NCBI RefSeq assembly: GCF_019710585.1
Contig: NZ_JAIFZQ010000002.1
Span: forward strand, 246,885 to 310,884
Length of the DNA stretch: 64,000 bases
Direction: 5' to 3'
From: Arthrobacter sp. MAHUQ-56
GTDB lineage: Bacteria > Actinomycetota > Actinomycetes > Actinomycetales > Micrococcaceae
The position numbers were made by a program, and so were the translations under genes. The notes beneath the pieces were generated by a model. It saw nothing but the letters and a program-made list of their open reading frames with translations. It did no database searches and had not been told where the DNA came from. Positions 33,355-42,944 of the stretch are shown one piece after another; within the stretch, counting starts at the first letter, position 1; each line of letters opens with the position of its first letter.

Positions 33355-33792
33355 TCAGGGGTGGTTGTCGGTTGCTTCTTCGGGGCCGCGGCGTTTCACC
33401 GTGGCACGCAATTCCTGCAGCAGCTGCAGCTGCTCTGCGTTGATGTTCATCAGCATTTCGATGTGGGCAGCGGCCCGCACATCCGTTTCGTAGTCGTGTT
33501 GCGCCATTGCCGACGCAATCGCGTCCTGCCGCTTGGCGGCGATAAGCAGGATGGCGCCCTGCAGGCCTGCCAGCATGGACAGGAAGAGGTTCAGCAGGAT
33601 GTACGGGTAGGGGTCCCACGCGTTTGCGGCCAGGACGAAGGAATTCACCGCCGCCCACAACCCCATAAAGCCCACAAAGATGCCCACGAACGGCCAGCTG
33701 CCCATCCCGTTCCGCAACGTGTCCGCCGCCCGGTCGCCCGCGCTGAGCCCGGCCTTGTGCCGGTGGTGCCAGTTAACTTTGATCTCCGCCAT
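33355..33792 (-). CDS. DUF1003 membrane protein
   Basis: A 145-residue protein with the typical DUF1003 pattern: a basic N-terminus, helix SWPFVGIFVGFMGLWAAVNSF, the signature AWDPYPYILLNLFLS near residue 60, a second helix SMLAGLQGAILLIAAKRQ, and a charged C-terminal coiled region (NINAEQLQLLQELRATV). Family members are inner-membrane proteins of unknown function. Second membrane protein (DUF1345) immediately upstream in the same orientation, 23 bases apart, so an operon is probable. Confidence 0.9.
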   Translation of the reverse strand: MAEIKVNWHHRHKAGLSAGDRAADTLRNGMGSWPFVGIFVGFMGLWAAVNSFVLAANAWDPYPYILLNLFLSMLAGLQGAILLIAAKRQDAIASAMAQHDYETDVRAAAHIEMLMNINAEQLQLLQELRATVKRRGPEEATDNHP

Positions 33793-33815
33793 GGGCCCAG
33801 AATAAGTCCTGGAGG

Positions 33816-34490
33816 TTAGTGGATCAGTCCCGAAACCAGGTTGATGGTGGTGGCCAGGACGATCGCGCCCAGCAGATACGACAGCAGGGCCTGCCGCAGG
33901 ACCGTTCCGCGGATTGCCCTGGTTTTGAGGTCGGTGTCCGAGACTTGGAACGTCATGCCCACCGTGAAGGCCAGGTAGGCGAAATCGGCGTAGCGCGGAG
34001 GCGCGTCCTCGTTGAAATCCACGCCTGTCCGGTCCCGGTAGTAGATGGCGGCGTAGCGCAGGGTGAAGAGCGTGTGGACCAGGAACCAGGACAGGGCAAT
34101 ACTGCCCAGGGCCATCGCAACAATGACGTCCTTCCTGGACCCCTGGGCGCCGGACGCCTCACCCAGGATCAGCGCGACTCCGGCGAAGCTGGCCACCGTG
34201 GCGGTGAGGACAAGGACATCCGAGAATACCCGGCCAGGGTCTTCCCGCCGTGCATGCGCCGCGGTTGCCGCCGGATCAAGCGGGGCAATAACGCTCCACA
34301 CCCAGACCAGGTAGGTGGCCGAGGCGGCGGCCCAGCCGGCGGCGGGCGCATAAACCCAGTTGCCAAGGGTGCCCACCAGCGCCGCGGCCAGCAGGCCGAC
34401 ACCGAGCATCACCAGCAACCGCAGGATGGAACGGTGCGTGCGGGAGTCAAAGTCGTGGCGGCGGTCTTCGGAGGCCGCGCTGGGGTTCAT
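33816..34490 (-). CDS. DUF1345 membrane protein
   Basis: A polytopic protein of about 224 residues with four or five transmembrane helices and the DUF1345 motif region ADFAYLAFTVGMTFQVSDTD near residue 170, containing the family-typical G-M-x-F-Q-(V/T)-S-D sequence. Function unknown. Two starts are possible (34490 and 34511), neither with a clear ribosome binding site. It lies upstream of the DUF1003 gene and divergently from the AraC gene. Confidence 0.85.
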   Translation of the reverse strand: MNPSAASEDRRHDFDSRTHRSILRLLVMLGVGLLAAALVGTLGNWVYAPAAGWAAASATYLVWVWSVIAPLDPAATAAHARREDPGRVFSDVLVLTATVASFAGVALILGEASGAQGSRKDVIVAMALGSIALSWFLVHTLFTLRYAAIYYRDRTGVDFNEDAPPRYADFAYLAFTVGMTFQVSDTDLKTRAIRGTVLRQALLSYLLGAIVLATTINLVSGLIH

Positions 34491-34541
34491 TGGCGGAGCA
34501 TGGCACGGCAAGCTTGGGCTTGGCTGGGAGGAAGACGAATT

Positions 34542-34567
34542 CTTTTTTCGCCAAGTGTTGAAAAAAG
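34542..34567. repeat. AT-rich inverted repeat in the AraC/DUF1345 divergent region
   Basis: CTTTTTTC (34542-34549) and GAAAAAAG (34560-34567) form 8-bp complementary arms around a 10-base loop. Unusual AT tracts in a GC-rich region suggest a promoter element or a terminator; no specific binding protein is implied. Confidence 0.4.
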
Positions 34568-34591
34568 ACCGCCGGCGTCCTACCCTGAATG

Positions 34592-34613
34592 GACTGTGTC
34601 CGGGGACACAGTC
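34592..34613. promoter_or_regulatory. 22-base palindrome in the AraC leader
   Basis: Arms GACTGTGTCC and GGACACAGTC are perfect complements around a GG centre, about 40 bases upstream of the AraC ATG. It could be an operator for the encoded regulator or another protein, or an mRNA hairpin. Confidence 0.55.
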
Positions 34614-34652
34614 GGGGGAACGTCACGTGGCAACCCAGCGCGAGGAACATCG

Positions 34653-35627
34653 ATGGCAGCATCAGTCTTATCCGGGGCAACGGCCCCGCACACCACGCAG
34701 GAACTCACCACCAGCATTGCTGCGTCCTTTGACCACTGGAAGCACCTGGTGGCCGAGTCGTTTGTGCCCCTTGCTGCGCGGACGGAGGACGTGGACGGGT
34801 TCCGGGGCCGGATGCGCGCCCGGGTGCTGGACCGGATGTCCATCGTGGAAGTCACCGCCACCTCGCACGAAGTCCACCGCACGCCGGCGCTCATCGCCCA
34901 GGCCCACGAGCGCTATTTCAAGCTGAACCTGCAACTGGAGGGGACCGGGCTGCTCATCCAGGACAATCGGGAGGCCGTCCTCCGGCCCGGCGATCTCGCC
35001 ATCTACGACACCAGCCGGCCCTACACCCTCGCGTTCGAGGACAGCACCCGGATCATGGTGCTCATGTTCCCCTGCGAGGCGCTTTCCCTGCCCACCGAGT
35101 ACGTGGGCCAACTCGCGGCAGTGCGCATGGCCGGAAGCGGGGGCCTGAGCGGAATCGTCGGCCAGTTCATCCGGCAGCTGTCCGGAGACCTGGACATCCT
35201 GAAGGGCCCCAGCGGCTCCCGGCTGGCAGCCAATGCCCTGGACCTGGTGTCCACCATGCTGCATGCGGAAATGGACATCAGCCCTGACCGGATGAAGCCC
35301 CAGGCGCTGCTGGCCGTCTCCATCCGCGAATACATTGAAGCCAACCTCTCCGATCCCCTGCTCTCGCCAGCCGGCATCGCCGCGGCCCACTTCATCTCCA
35401 CGCGCCACCTCCACAACGTCTTCCACGAATCCGGGAGCACGGTGGCCAGCTGGATCCGGACCCAGCGGCTGGAGGGCGCCCGCCGGGAACTCCGGGACCC
35501 CCTGCACGCCGGAAAGTCCGTGGGTGCGGTAGCAGCCCGCTGGGGAATCCTGGACGCAGCGCACTTCAGCCGCACCTTCCGGGACGCCTTCGGCGTATCA
35601 CCGAGCGAATGGCGCCGGGGCGCCTGA
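34653..35627 (+). CDS. AraC-family transcriptional regulator with AraC-binding-like domain
   Basis: A 324-residue activator. The C-terminus (about 215-324) holds two helix-turn-helix units: LSPAGIAAAHFISTRHLHNV and GKSVGAVAARWGILDAAHFS, ending in SPSEWRRG. The N-terminal domain has the AraC-binding-like (PF14525) pattern typical of Micrococcaceae regulators of catabolic genes: RPGDLAIYDTSRPYTLAFED. The ATG at 34653 has GAGGAAC upstream. The gene is isolated; target unknown. It may govern the neighbouring nitrogen/amine genes, since TetR and AraC proteins of this subgroup commonly regulate amine or aromatic catabolism. Confidence 0.92.
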   Translation: MAASVLSGATAPHTTQELTTSIAASFDHWKHLVAESFVPLAARTEDVDGFRGRMRARVLDRMSIVEVTATSHEVHRTPALIAQAHERYFKLNLQLEGTGLLIQDNREAVLRPGDLAIYDTSRPYTLAFEDSTRIMVLMFPCEALSLPTEYVGQLAAVRMAGSGGLSGIVGQFIRQLSGDLDILKGPSGSRLAANALDLVSTMLHAEMDISPDRMKPQALLAVSIREYIEANLSDPLLSPAGIAAAHFISTRHLHNVFHESGSTVASWIRTQRLEGARRELRDPLHAGKSVGAVAARWGILDAAHFSRTFRDAFGVSPSEWRRGA

Positions 35628-35664
35628 CCCGGGCCGGACAGCCGGTGACACGGACCGGTCCCGC

Positions 35665-37055
<1,391 letters not shown>

Positions 37056-37251
37056 TTACCTCTGGGCTGGACCAGGGGCAGGCGCCGCAAAGGCCCCGTT
37101 GCCCCGATTGGTTTACTCTTCAACCTATCGGATTACGACCGGCCAGCAATAAGTACGGCCGTCGCTATCCCGCTAATATCCGTATTATGACAGAGAAATT
37201 CCACCTCGCGAGAACCCGTGTTGGTTGCCCGGCCCGGCAGAGGACCCGCTG

Positions 37252-37896
37252 ATGGCCTACATCTGCCTTTTGCTCTCCGGCGCCGCGCTGCTGGTCAACG
37301 GGCTCGCCACCCTGGGGCGCCTCCCCCGCCGCGACGCCGCCGTGTGCAGCCTTGTGGTCGGCGGCACCCAACTGGTGCTCGGCGTCGTCCATCTCTCCTC
37401 CGGCACTGCCGCCACGGCCGCACTGCTCACCGCCGCCGGCATGTTCCTGTTCGGACTGACGTACCTCTATGCCGGGCTGGACGTCCTGCTGGGGCTGGGC
37501 TCCCGGGGCCTCGGCTGGTTCTGCGGGATGGTGGCGCTGTTCGGGCTGCTGCTCGCAGGGGCCTGGTCCGCAACCGACCCGCTGCTCGCCATGCTGTGGG
37601 TGGGCTGGTCGGTCCTGTGGGCGCTGCTCTTCGCGTCCATGGCCCTTGGCGTCCACCGCCTGGAGCCCTTCACCGGCTGGGCGGTGGTCCTCGCCAGCCC
37701 GGTCACCGCGACCGTTCCGGCGTTCCTGGGGCTCGCTGGAATCTGGCCCCGCGCGGTGGAGGCGGCAGGGCTGGCTGCCGTGTTACTGGCGGGCATGTTC
37801 CTGGCAGCACGCGCGCTGGCCCGGCGCGGAGGTGGTGTTCCGCGCCGGGCCAGTCCGGCCCTGCCGGGGGCAGGGGAAGCAGTCACGCCTAGCTGA
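37252..37896 (+). CDS. AmiS/UreI family amide/urea channel
   Basis: A 214-residue integral membrane protein with six to seven helices. The opening MAYICLLLSGAALLVNGLA and GMFLFGLTYLYAGLDVLLGL match the AmiS/UreI family, whose members admit urea or short-chain amides through a hexameric pore. The ATG at 37252 follows AGAGGA; a longer frame upstream has no ribosome binding site. No urease or amidase gene is adjacent here, so the substrate is unclear. Its end overlaps the convergent APC permease by 8 bases. Confidence 0.85.
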   Translation: MAYICLLLSGAALLVNGLATLGRLPRRDAAVCSLVVGGTQLVLGVVHLSSGTAATAALLTAAGMFLFGLTYLYAGLDVLLGLGSRGLGWFCGMVALFGLLLAGAWSATDPLLAMLWVGWSVLWALLFASMALGVHRLEPFTGWAVVLASPVTATVPAFLGLAGIWPRAVEAAGLAAVLLAGMFLAARALARRGGGVPRRASPALPGAGEAVTPS

Positions 37897-39364
37897 GCAC
37901 GTGGCCCAGGGCGGCGGCATGGTGCCGGCGCTCGACCCCGGACTCCACCAGCACACCGGCCACGAAGACCACCGGCACGGCTGCCAGCAGGGCGGTGGCC
38001 GTCTCCGCGCTGCCGCCGATCAGGGCGGTGAAGTTGCTGACCACCAGGAACAGGACCCACGCGAGGAGCGCCGCCGCCATTACGGGTGCAATCCTGGTCT
38101 GCCAGAGCTGGGCGCCGGCACGTTCGCGGCGGAAGAAGCTGACCACGGCCGCCGAGCACAGCATGTACAGCACCAGCAGTGCCGCCACGGCGAGCCCGCT
38201 GAACCAGGAAAAGAGTGTCAGGACCGGGTCCAGGGCAAGGATGGCAAAAGGAAGCACCAGTACGACGGCGGCAGCGGACTGGATCCAGGCGGCCACGGCG
38301 GGTGCGCGGTGCCGGTTGGTCCGGGCCAGGACGGCGGGCATGGAACCCTGCAGGGCCAGGGAGTGCAGGTAGCGGTTGATGCCGTTATGGAACGCGATGA
38401 TGCCCGCCAGCAGTGACGTGACCAGCAGGATGCCCGCCACGACGCCGGCCCAGGGTCCGAACAGTTCCACCAGGGGTCCGATCACGAACGAGGTGGCGTC
38501 GCCCGATTCGAGGGCTGCGCCGGCGGCACCCATCACCTGGGACGGGCCGTAGTAGCTGACCAGCATCCAGGAGATGAAGGCAAAGAAGACGGAAATCACG
38601 CCGACGGAGAGGTAGGTGGCGCGGGCCACCGTCCGCTGCGGGTCCTTCGCTTCGGCGGAATAGATGGCGGTGGATTCGAACCCGAACATCGAGGCCACGG
38701 CAAACATGATGGCAACCCCGGGCGCGCCGGCGCCGATGGCCTCCGGCGAGAAGGAGCCGGCAACGCTGATGCCCTCGGGACCGCCGCCGCTGAACAGGAC
38801 GGTGAAACCGAACAGCAGCAGGATGGCCACCTCGAGTCCCACCAGCAGGGCCAGGACGCGGGCACCGAGTTCGATGTTCAGCGAGCCGAGCACCTGGACG
38901 CCTGCCATGGTGGCAAGGGCAAGGAGCCACCACGGCACCTCCAGGCCGGCGGATGCCAGCAGCCCGGAAAATGCTGCTCCATACAGTCCGTACATGGCGG
39001 CCTGGACCGTGTTGTAGGCGAGCAGCGCCAGCCACGCGGCGCCCGCGCCGGTCTTCCTGCCGAACGCCGCCGTGACGTAGGCATAGAAGGCACCGTTGGC
39101 CTGGATCCTGCGGCTCATGGCCACAAAACCCACGGCGAAGATCGCAATGACCACGCCCACGATCAGGTAGGCGCCGGGCGCACCGGCCCCGTTGCCGAGC
39201 GCTGCCGCCAGCGGCGAGGCGCCCACAATCCCCGTCAGGGGCGCCTGGGCCGAGAGGACGAAGAAGAGGATGCCCAGCACGCCGACGCTGCCGGCGCGGA
39301 GGGCGGTTGAATGCTCCTTGGCCGGAGCGTCAGTGGTCCGGGGCTCGGAATTCGAAATACTCAT
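37889..39364 (-). CDS. APC-superfamily amino acid/amine permease
   Basis: A 491-residue secondary transporter with about 12 transmembrane helices. The first helices carry the conserved small-residue pattern SVGVLGILFFVLSAQAPLTG, and helix 6 has the AVASMFGFESTAIYSAEAKD motif of APC transporters (F-E-S for the substrate/helix break). The ATG at 39364 has AAGGA upstream; an earlier ATG (39385) is possible. It lies downstream of the monoamine oxidase and cupin genes in one orientation, so it probably brings in the amine or amino acid that the oxidase uses. Confidence 0.9.
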   Translation of the reverse strand: MSISNSEPRTTDAPAKEHSTALRAGSVGVLGILFFVLSAQAPLTGIVGASPLAAALGNGAGAPGAYLIVGVVIAIFAVGFVAMSRRIQANGAFYAYVTAAFGRKTGAGAAWLALLAYNTVQAAMYGLYGAAFSGLLASAGLEVPWWLLALATMAGVQVLGSLNIELGARVLALLVGLEVAILLLFGFTVLFSGGGPEGISVAGSFSPEAIGAGAPGVAIMFAVASMFGFESTAIYSAEAKDPQRTVARATYLSVGVISVFFAFISWMLVSYYGPSQVMGAAGAALESGDATSFVIGPLVELFGPWAGVVAGILLVTSLLAGIIAFHNGINRYLHSLALQGSMPAVLARTNRHRAPAVAAWIQSAAAVVLVLPFAILALDPVLTLFSWFSGLAVAALLVLYMLCSAAVVSFFRRERAGAQLWQTRIAPVMAAALLAWVLFLVVSNFTALIGGSAETATALLAAVPVVFVAGVLVESGVERRHHAAALGHVLS

Positions 39365-39466
39365 TTGATCCTTCTTAACGGTCATGAGTTGGGGAAAATT
39401 GCCGTGAATCCACCTTCGCAGCGGGGCGGCGGCGCGCTTTGTCCACCAGCGCGCAGTTGTTGTCGG

Positions 39467-40843
39467 TCAGCGCAGGGGAGATTGTTGCGGCGCGGCTTCC
39501 CGGGTGGCGGGGGTGAGAAGTGATGCGGCGTCCAAGGCCGCTTCCATGCCGCTTTCAATGGCGCCGTCGATGAATCCGCCCCAGCCGTTGGCAAGGTCTG
39601 AGCCGGCAAAGAGGACGTTGCCGTGCGCTGACTGCAGCGCGGCCAGATGGTTGGTAAGGAACCCGGTCCGGTGCATCGGCCAGGTCTCCCCCGCCAGCGG
39701 GTCCGCCACCCAGTCGTGCGTTGCGACGTCCACAACCTCCACCCCGGGCAGCAGCCGGGCCAACTGCGCCTGCACTGCCGCTGCGTCCGACGCGTCGATT
39801 TTTGTTGCGTCCGGGCCGAAGCCGACGACGATGGTGTCGCCGTCGAGCGTGTATTCGGTTTGGAAGAAGTTCAGCGGCCAGTCCGCATGGCCCAGCGCAA
39901 CAAAGGGCGCGTGCTGGCCGCGAAGCCGAATCCACACCTTGACGCCCCTGGAGACCTGGCCCCGCCGCGCCCCCTCAGCCTTGGCGGACGGCAGCGGCGG
40001 TTCGAAAGCGACGCGCTCCAGGACGTGGAGGGGAACGGTGACAATGGCTGTCTTTGCGCTCAGCCTCCGTCCGTCGGTGCCGCGGACGCTGACCGTGCCG
40101 CCGTCGTCCGCTATGCCCGCCACGGTGAAACCAAAGTCAATGGCGGCACCGGCGTCCTTGAGCATGGCCTCCGCGAGCGCTGCGGTTCCCCCGTGGATCT
40201 TGTAGGTGGCACATGCCTCGAAATTGACGGCCCAGTCGCCATTCGTCAATGCCACCCAACGGAGGGCCTGGGTCAGCGCCGCGTCCTCGAGGGGACCGTT
40301 GAAGTTCAGGGCCCAAAACGATTCGAGGATGTCGCGGGCCGTCCCGGCCGGGAATTGATCCCGGATCCGGTCCTGCACGGAGACATGGTCGATTTCCTTG
40401 AAGGCATCGGTGGCCAAAGGCCGGAACGGCTGGGGGAAGAAGGCGCGCGACTCCTTGACGAACTGCCCGTTGAATTCGCCGATGAGATCCAGCAGGGTTC
40501 CCGGCGCACCTTCCCGACGCCCGCCGTCGGCCCACCAGAAGGCGCGTTCCGGCTCAGGGCTGGCCACGGTGCCAATGCCGTAGCGCTTCAACTCGGCCCA
40601 GACATACGGCTGCGTCCAGTGGACCCATGTACCGCCGATCTCCAACTCACGGCCCAGCCGGTGGTCCAACCAGGTCCGGCCGCCGATCCGGTCACGGGCT
40701 TCGACGATGCGGACCGCCAGGCCCTGGCGGATGAGCTCACGGGCAGCGGTAAGGCCGGCGAATCCGGCGCCCACGATGACGACGTCAAGGTTCTGCTCCC
40801 TGGCGCTGTTTTCCTGTTCCATGGCGCTGTTTTCCTGTTCCAT
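39467..40843 (-). CDS. Flavin monoamine oxidase family protein
   Basis: Oxidises an amine (polyamine, monoamine or an aromatic amine) with O2 using FAD, giving aldehyde, ammonia and H2O2. The 458-residue product carries the FAD-binding signature VVIVGAGFAGLTAARELIRQ and the EARDRIGGRTW motif 2. The C-terminal ATG-like (amine oxidase) segment AGSDLANGWGGFIDGAIESG is where the flavin contacts occur. The start is MEQENSA at 40843, 12 bases after the stop of the cupin gene. A perfect 21-bp tandem duplication creates MEQENSA twice, with two in-frame ATG. Downstream APC permease and upstream cupin form its operon; a divergent TetR is the probable regulator. Confidence 0.9.
   Translation of the reverse strand: MEQENSAMEQENSAREQNLDVVIVGAGFAGLTAARELIRQGLAVRIVEARDRIGGRTWLDHRLGRELEIGGTWVHWTQPYVWAELKRYGIGTVASPEPERAFWWADGGRREGAPGTLLDLIGEFNGQFVKESRAFFPQPFRPLATDAFKEIDHVSVQDRIRDQFPAGTARDILESFWALNFNGPLEDAALTQALRWVALTNGDWAVNFEACATYKIHGGTAALAEAMLKDAGAAIDFGFTVAGIADDGGTVSVRGTDGRRLSAKTAIVTVPLHVLERVAFEPPLPSAKAEGARRGQVSRGVKVWIRLRGQHAPFVALGHADWPLNFFQTEYTLDGDTIVVGFGPDATKIDASDAAAVQAQLARLLPGVEVVDVATHDWVADPLAGETWPMHRTGFLTNHLAALQSAHGNVLFAGSDLANGWGGFIDGAIESGMEAALDAASLLTPATREAAPQQSPLR
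40801..40842. repeat. 21-bp tandem duplication at the monoamine oxidase start
   Basis: Two perfect copies of TGGCGCTGTTTTCCTGTTCCA minus one base at the quoting limit (40801-40821 and 40822-40842) encode the repeated N-terminal MEQENSA. Both copies supply an ATG, so the protein may start at either. Confidence 0.9.
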
Positions 40844-40854
40844 CGGGCAGTGCC

Positions 40855-41199
40855 CTACGAGTAGACGAAGAATTCGACGGTGGGGGCGAGGACGGTCCAC
40901 CAGGTGCGGGCGCCCTTGTTGAAGGACGCGGCGCCTCCGGCCGTGAGGTCGTAGATGTCCCCGCCGTCCACCTCGACGCGAAGGTGGCCTTCGATGATGT
41001 GGATGGTTTCATCGGCCTCGATCAGCAGGTCGAAAGGCTCGGGCGCTTGGGCGGGACTGACGTGCCAGTAGCCGCAGGCCAACGCGGGACGGTCTCCTTC
41101 CCCGAAGCGGCGGACCCACTGGACCTGGCCAAGCTCAAAAGGTTCATTCCTGGCCGGATCAAGGGAGGAGGACGTGGTGAAGGGAGGCGTCATTGCCAT
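40855..41199 (-). CDS. Small cupin protein of the monoamine oxidase operon
   Basis: A 114-residue single-domain cupin of the EutQ-like or polyamine-related type, with motif ADETIHIIEGHLRVEVDGG near 62-80 and AASFNKGARTWWTVL as second motif. These cupins often accompany amine or aldehyde catabolism but their biochemical role is not established. It is first in the operon; the oxidase starts 12 bases after its stop. A perfect palindromic operator lies upstream, shared with a TetR gene. Confidence 0.8.
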   Translation of the reverse strand: MAMTPPFTTSSSLDPARNEPFELGQVQWVRRFGEGDRPALACGYWHVSPAQAPEPFDLLIEADETIHIIEGHLRVEVDGGDIYDLTAGGAASFNKGARTWWTVLAPTVEFFVYS

Positions 41200-41289
41200 G
41201 GGTGGCTCCAGGTGGGAAGGGCCGGCGGCTGCCGGGATTGAATGATGATGGCGCCGGGCCTGTGATCGGCATCACGACGTGAAAGACAT

Positions 41290-41305
41290 CTAAGCAATTG
41301 CTTAG
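41290..41305. promoter_or_regulatory. Perfect 16-base palindromic operator
   Basis: CTAAGCAATTGCTTAG is a perfect palindrome in the 158-base divergent region between the cupin and the TetR gene, about 90 bases from the cupin start and 53 from the TetR start. It is the probable TetR binding site controlling the monoamine oxidase operon. Confidence 0.75.
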
Positions 41306-41357
41306 TTTAAGTCAAGAGGCCCGGTCCGGTGCATCTCCGCTGGCTAGAATCGTCGTC

Positions 41358-41963
41358 ATGACGCCTTCCGCCGCCCGCAGCGCTTCCTCCTCGAAATACG
41401 GCACAGGCAGGGAAGCGCTCCTGCGGGCCGTGGTGGACGTTGTGGCGCAGAAGGGTCTGCGGGGACTCACGTTCCGTGCCGTCGCAGAGGCTGCCGGGGT
41501 CAACAACAGCTTGGTGGCGCACCATTTCGGGACGCGGGATTCCCTGATCGCCGCAGCACTGCAATGGTCCTCCGAGCAATCAATCGCCGCCTCACGGCTG
41601 CGGGATGCGGCGGAGAACGGAGGCACTTTCACCGAGGCGCGGCTGGAACTGCTGCTTGAGGATCCCGGGCTTCAGGCATTCCAGTACGAGATGATCCTCG
41701 AGGCACGCCGCCGGCCCGAACTGGCCGGCCCGGTGGCCCAGCTGTACGAGAGCTACGTGGAGGCCCTGTCCGAGGGGCTGCAGGCCTTTGGCGTCAAGGG
41801 AGACGTGCGGGTGGTTGCCCGCACACTGTTCGCCGCACTGGACGGACTGGTCCTGCAGTATCTTGCCGGGGTGGGACGGGACGAGATCGCCGCCGCACTG
41901 GAGGAAGTGCATCAGGTGGTGCTCCTCCGGCGGGAGGGCAGCGGGAGCACAGCGGCCGGATAG
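41358..41963 (+). CDS. TetR-family regulator of the monoamine oxidase operon
   Basis: A 201-residue TetR protein with helix-turn-helix TFRAVAEAAGVNNSLVAHHF (about 38-57) and a ligand-binding domain with RRPELAGPVAQLYESYVEAL. It is transcribed divergently from the cupin, amine oxidase, permease operon, with a perfect palindrome between, and most likely represses it until an amine substrate is present. The ATG at 41358 was chosen because the conserved domain begins about 16 residues later; the frame is open slightly upstream. A strong hairpin follows the stop. Confidence 0.9.
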   Translation: MTPSAARSASSSKYGTGREALLRAVVDVVAQKGLRGLTFRAVAEAAGVNNSLVAHHFGTRDSLIAAALQWSSEQSIAASRLRDAAENGGTFTEARLELLLEDPGLQAFQYEMILEARRRPELAGPVAQLYESYVEALSEGLQAFGVKGDVRVVARTLFAALDGLVLQYLAGVGRDEIAAALEEVHQVVLLRREGSGSTAAG

Positions 41964-41986
41964 CCCCGGCTGGCAGGCACAACAAA

Positions 41987-42024
41987 AGCGCGGCCGGCTG
42001 CCCGCAAGGGCAACCGGCCGCGCT
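41987..42024. terminator. Strong bidirectional hairpin terminator
   Basis: AGCGCGGCCGGCTGCCC and GGGCAACCGGCCGCGCT pair over 17 bases with one mismatch around a GCAA loop, between the TetR and purU stops that converge here. Confidence 0.9.
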
Positions 42025-42043
42025 GTGATATGAAGTTTGTTCC

Positions 42044-42940
42044 CTACCGGAGCACCACGGTGCGGTTGCCCTGCAGGATGACCCGGCCTTCGCAGTGCCA
42101 CTTCACGGCGTTGGACAGGGCCTTGCATTCGGTGTCGCGGCCGGCCGCCACCAGGTCCTCGGGGCCGTAGGTGTGGTCCACGTCCACCACCTGCTGGGAG
42201 ATGATGGGCCCCTCGTCCAGCTCCGCGTTGACGTAGTGCGCGGTGGCGCCCACGGTCTTGACGCCACGGGCATACGCCTGGTGGTAGGGCTTGGCGCCCT
42301 TGAAGCTGGGCAGGAAGGAGTGGTGGATGTTGATGGCCCGGCCGTCCAGCTTCCGGGTCAGGTCGTCACTGAGCACCTGCATGTAGCGGGCCAGCACCAC
42401 CAGCTCCACGTCCAGCCCATCCACCAGTTCCATCAGTTTGGCCTCTGCCTCAGGCTTGGTGGCCGCCGTGACCGGGATGTGGTGGAAGGGGATGCCGTGC
42501 CACTCCACCAGGGCCTGGTGGTCCGTGTGGTTGGACACCACCGCCACTACGTCCACCGGCAACTCCCCGATCCGGGCCCGGAAGAGCAGGTCGTTGAGGC
42601 AGTGCCCGAACTTGGACACCATGATCAGCACGCGGCGCTTGGAGCCGTGCCGTTCCAGCTGCCACCGCATGCCGAACTTGCCGGCAACGGGGGCGAAGGA
42701 TGAACGGAGCGTCTCCAGCGTGGACTCGTCCCCCTCGGAGACGAAGTGCACGCGCATGAAGAAGTGGCCCTCGGTGCGCTCACCGAACTGCTTGTTGTCG
42801 ATGATGTCGCAACCGTGCTCCAGCAGGAAGCCGGAGACGGCATGGACAATGCCCGGCCCTTCCGGACAGTCCAGGGTCAGGACGTGCTCCACGGTGGTCG
42901 GCACCTTCGCTGCAGGGGTATCAGTTTCAGTAACAGTCAT
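42044..42940 (-). CDS. purU: Formyltetrahydrofolate deformylase
   Basis: Hydrolyses 10-formyl-tetrahydrofolate to formate and tetrahydrofolate, balancing the C1 pool. The 298-residue chain has an N-terminal ACT-type domain (about 17-95, VEHVLTLDCPEGPGIVHAVS) and a formyltransferase-like C-terminal domain with HHSFLPSFKGAKPYHQAY and DEGPIISQQVVDVDH, which contain the catalytic His and Asp. It is last in the glyA-sox operon, starting four bases after sdaA, so it removes excess C1 units generated by sarcosine oxidation. Confidence 0.96.
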   Translation of the reverse strand: MTVTETDTPAAKVPTTVEHVLTLDCPEGPGIVHAVSGFLLEHGCDIIDNKQFGERTEGHFFMRVHFVSEGDESTLETLRSSFAPVAGKFGMRWQLERHGSKRRVLIMVSKFGHCLNDLLFRARIGELPVDVVAVVSNHTDHQALVEWHGIPFHHIPVTAATKPEAEAKLMELVDGLDVELVVLARYMQVLSDDLTRKLDGRAINIHHSFLPSFKGAKPYHQAYARGVKTVGATAHYVNAELDEGPIISQQVVDVDHTYGPEDLVAAGRDTECKALSNAVKWHCEGRVILQGNRTVVLR

Positions 42941-42944
42941 GGCT

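Noticed and set aside
40801..40842. Insertion-sequence target duplication
   Set aside because: The two copies are adjacent with nothing between, so it is a tandem duplication within a coding frame.
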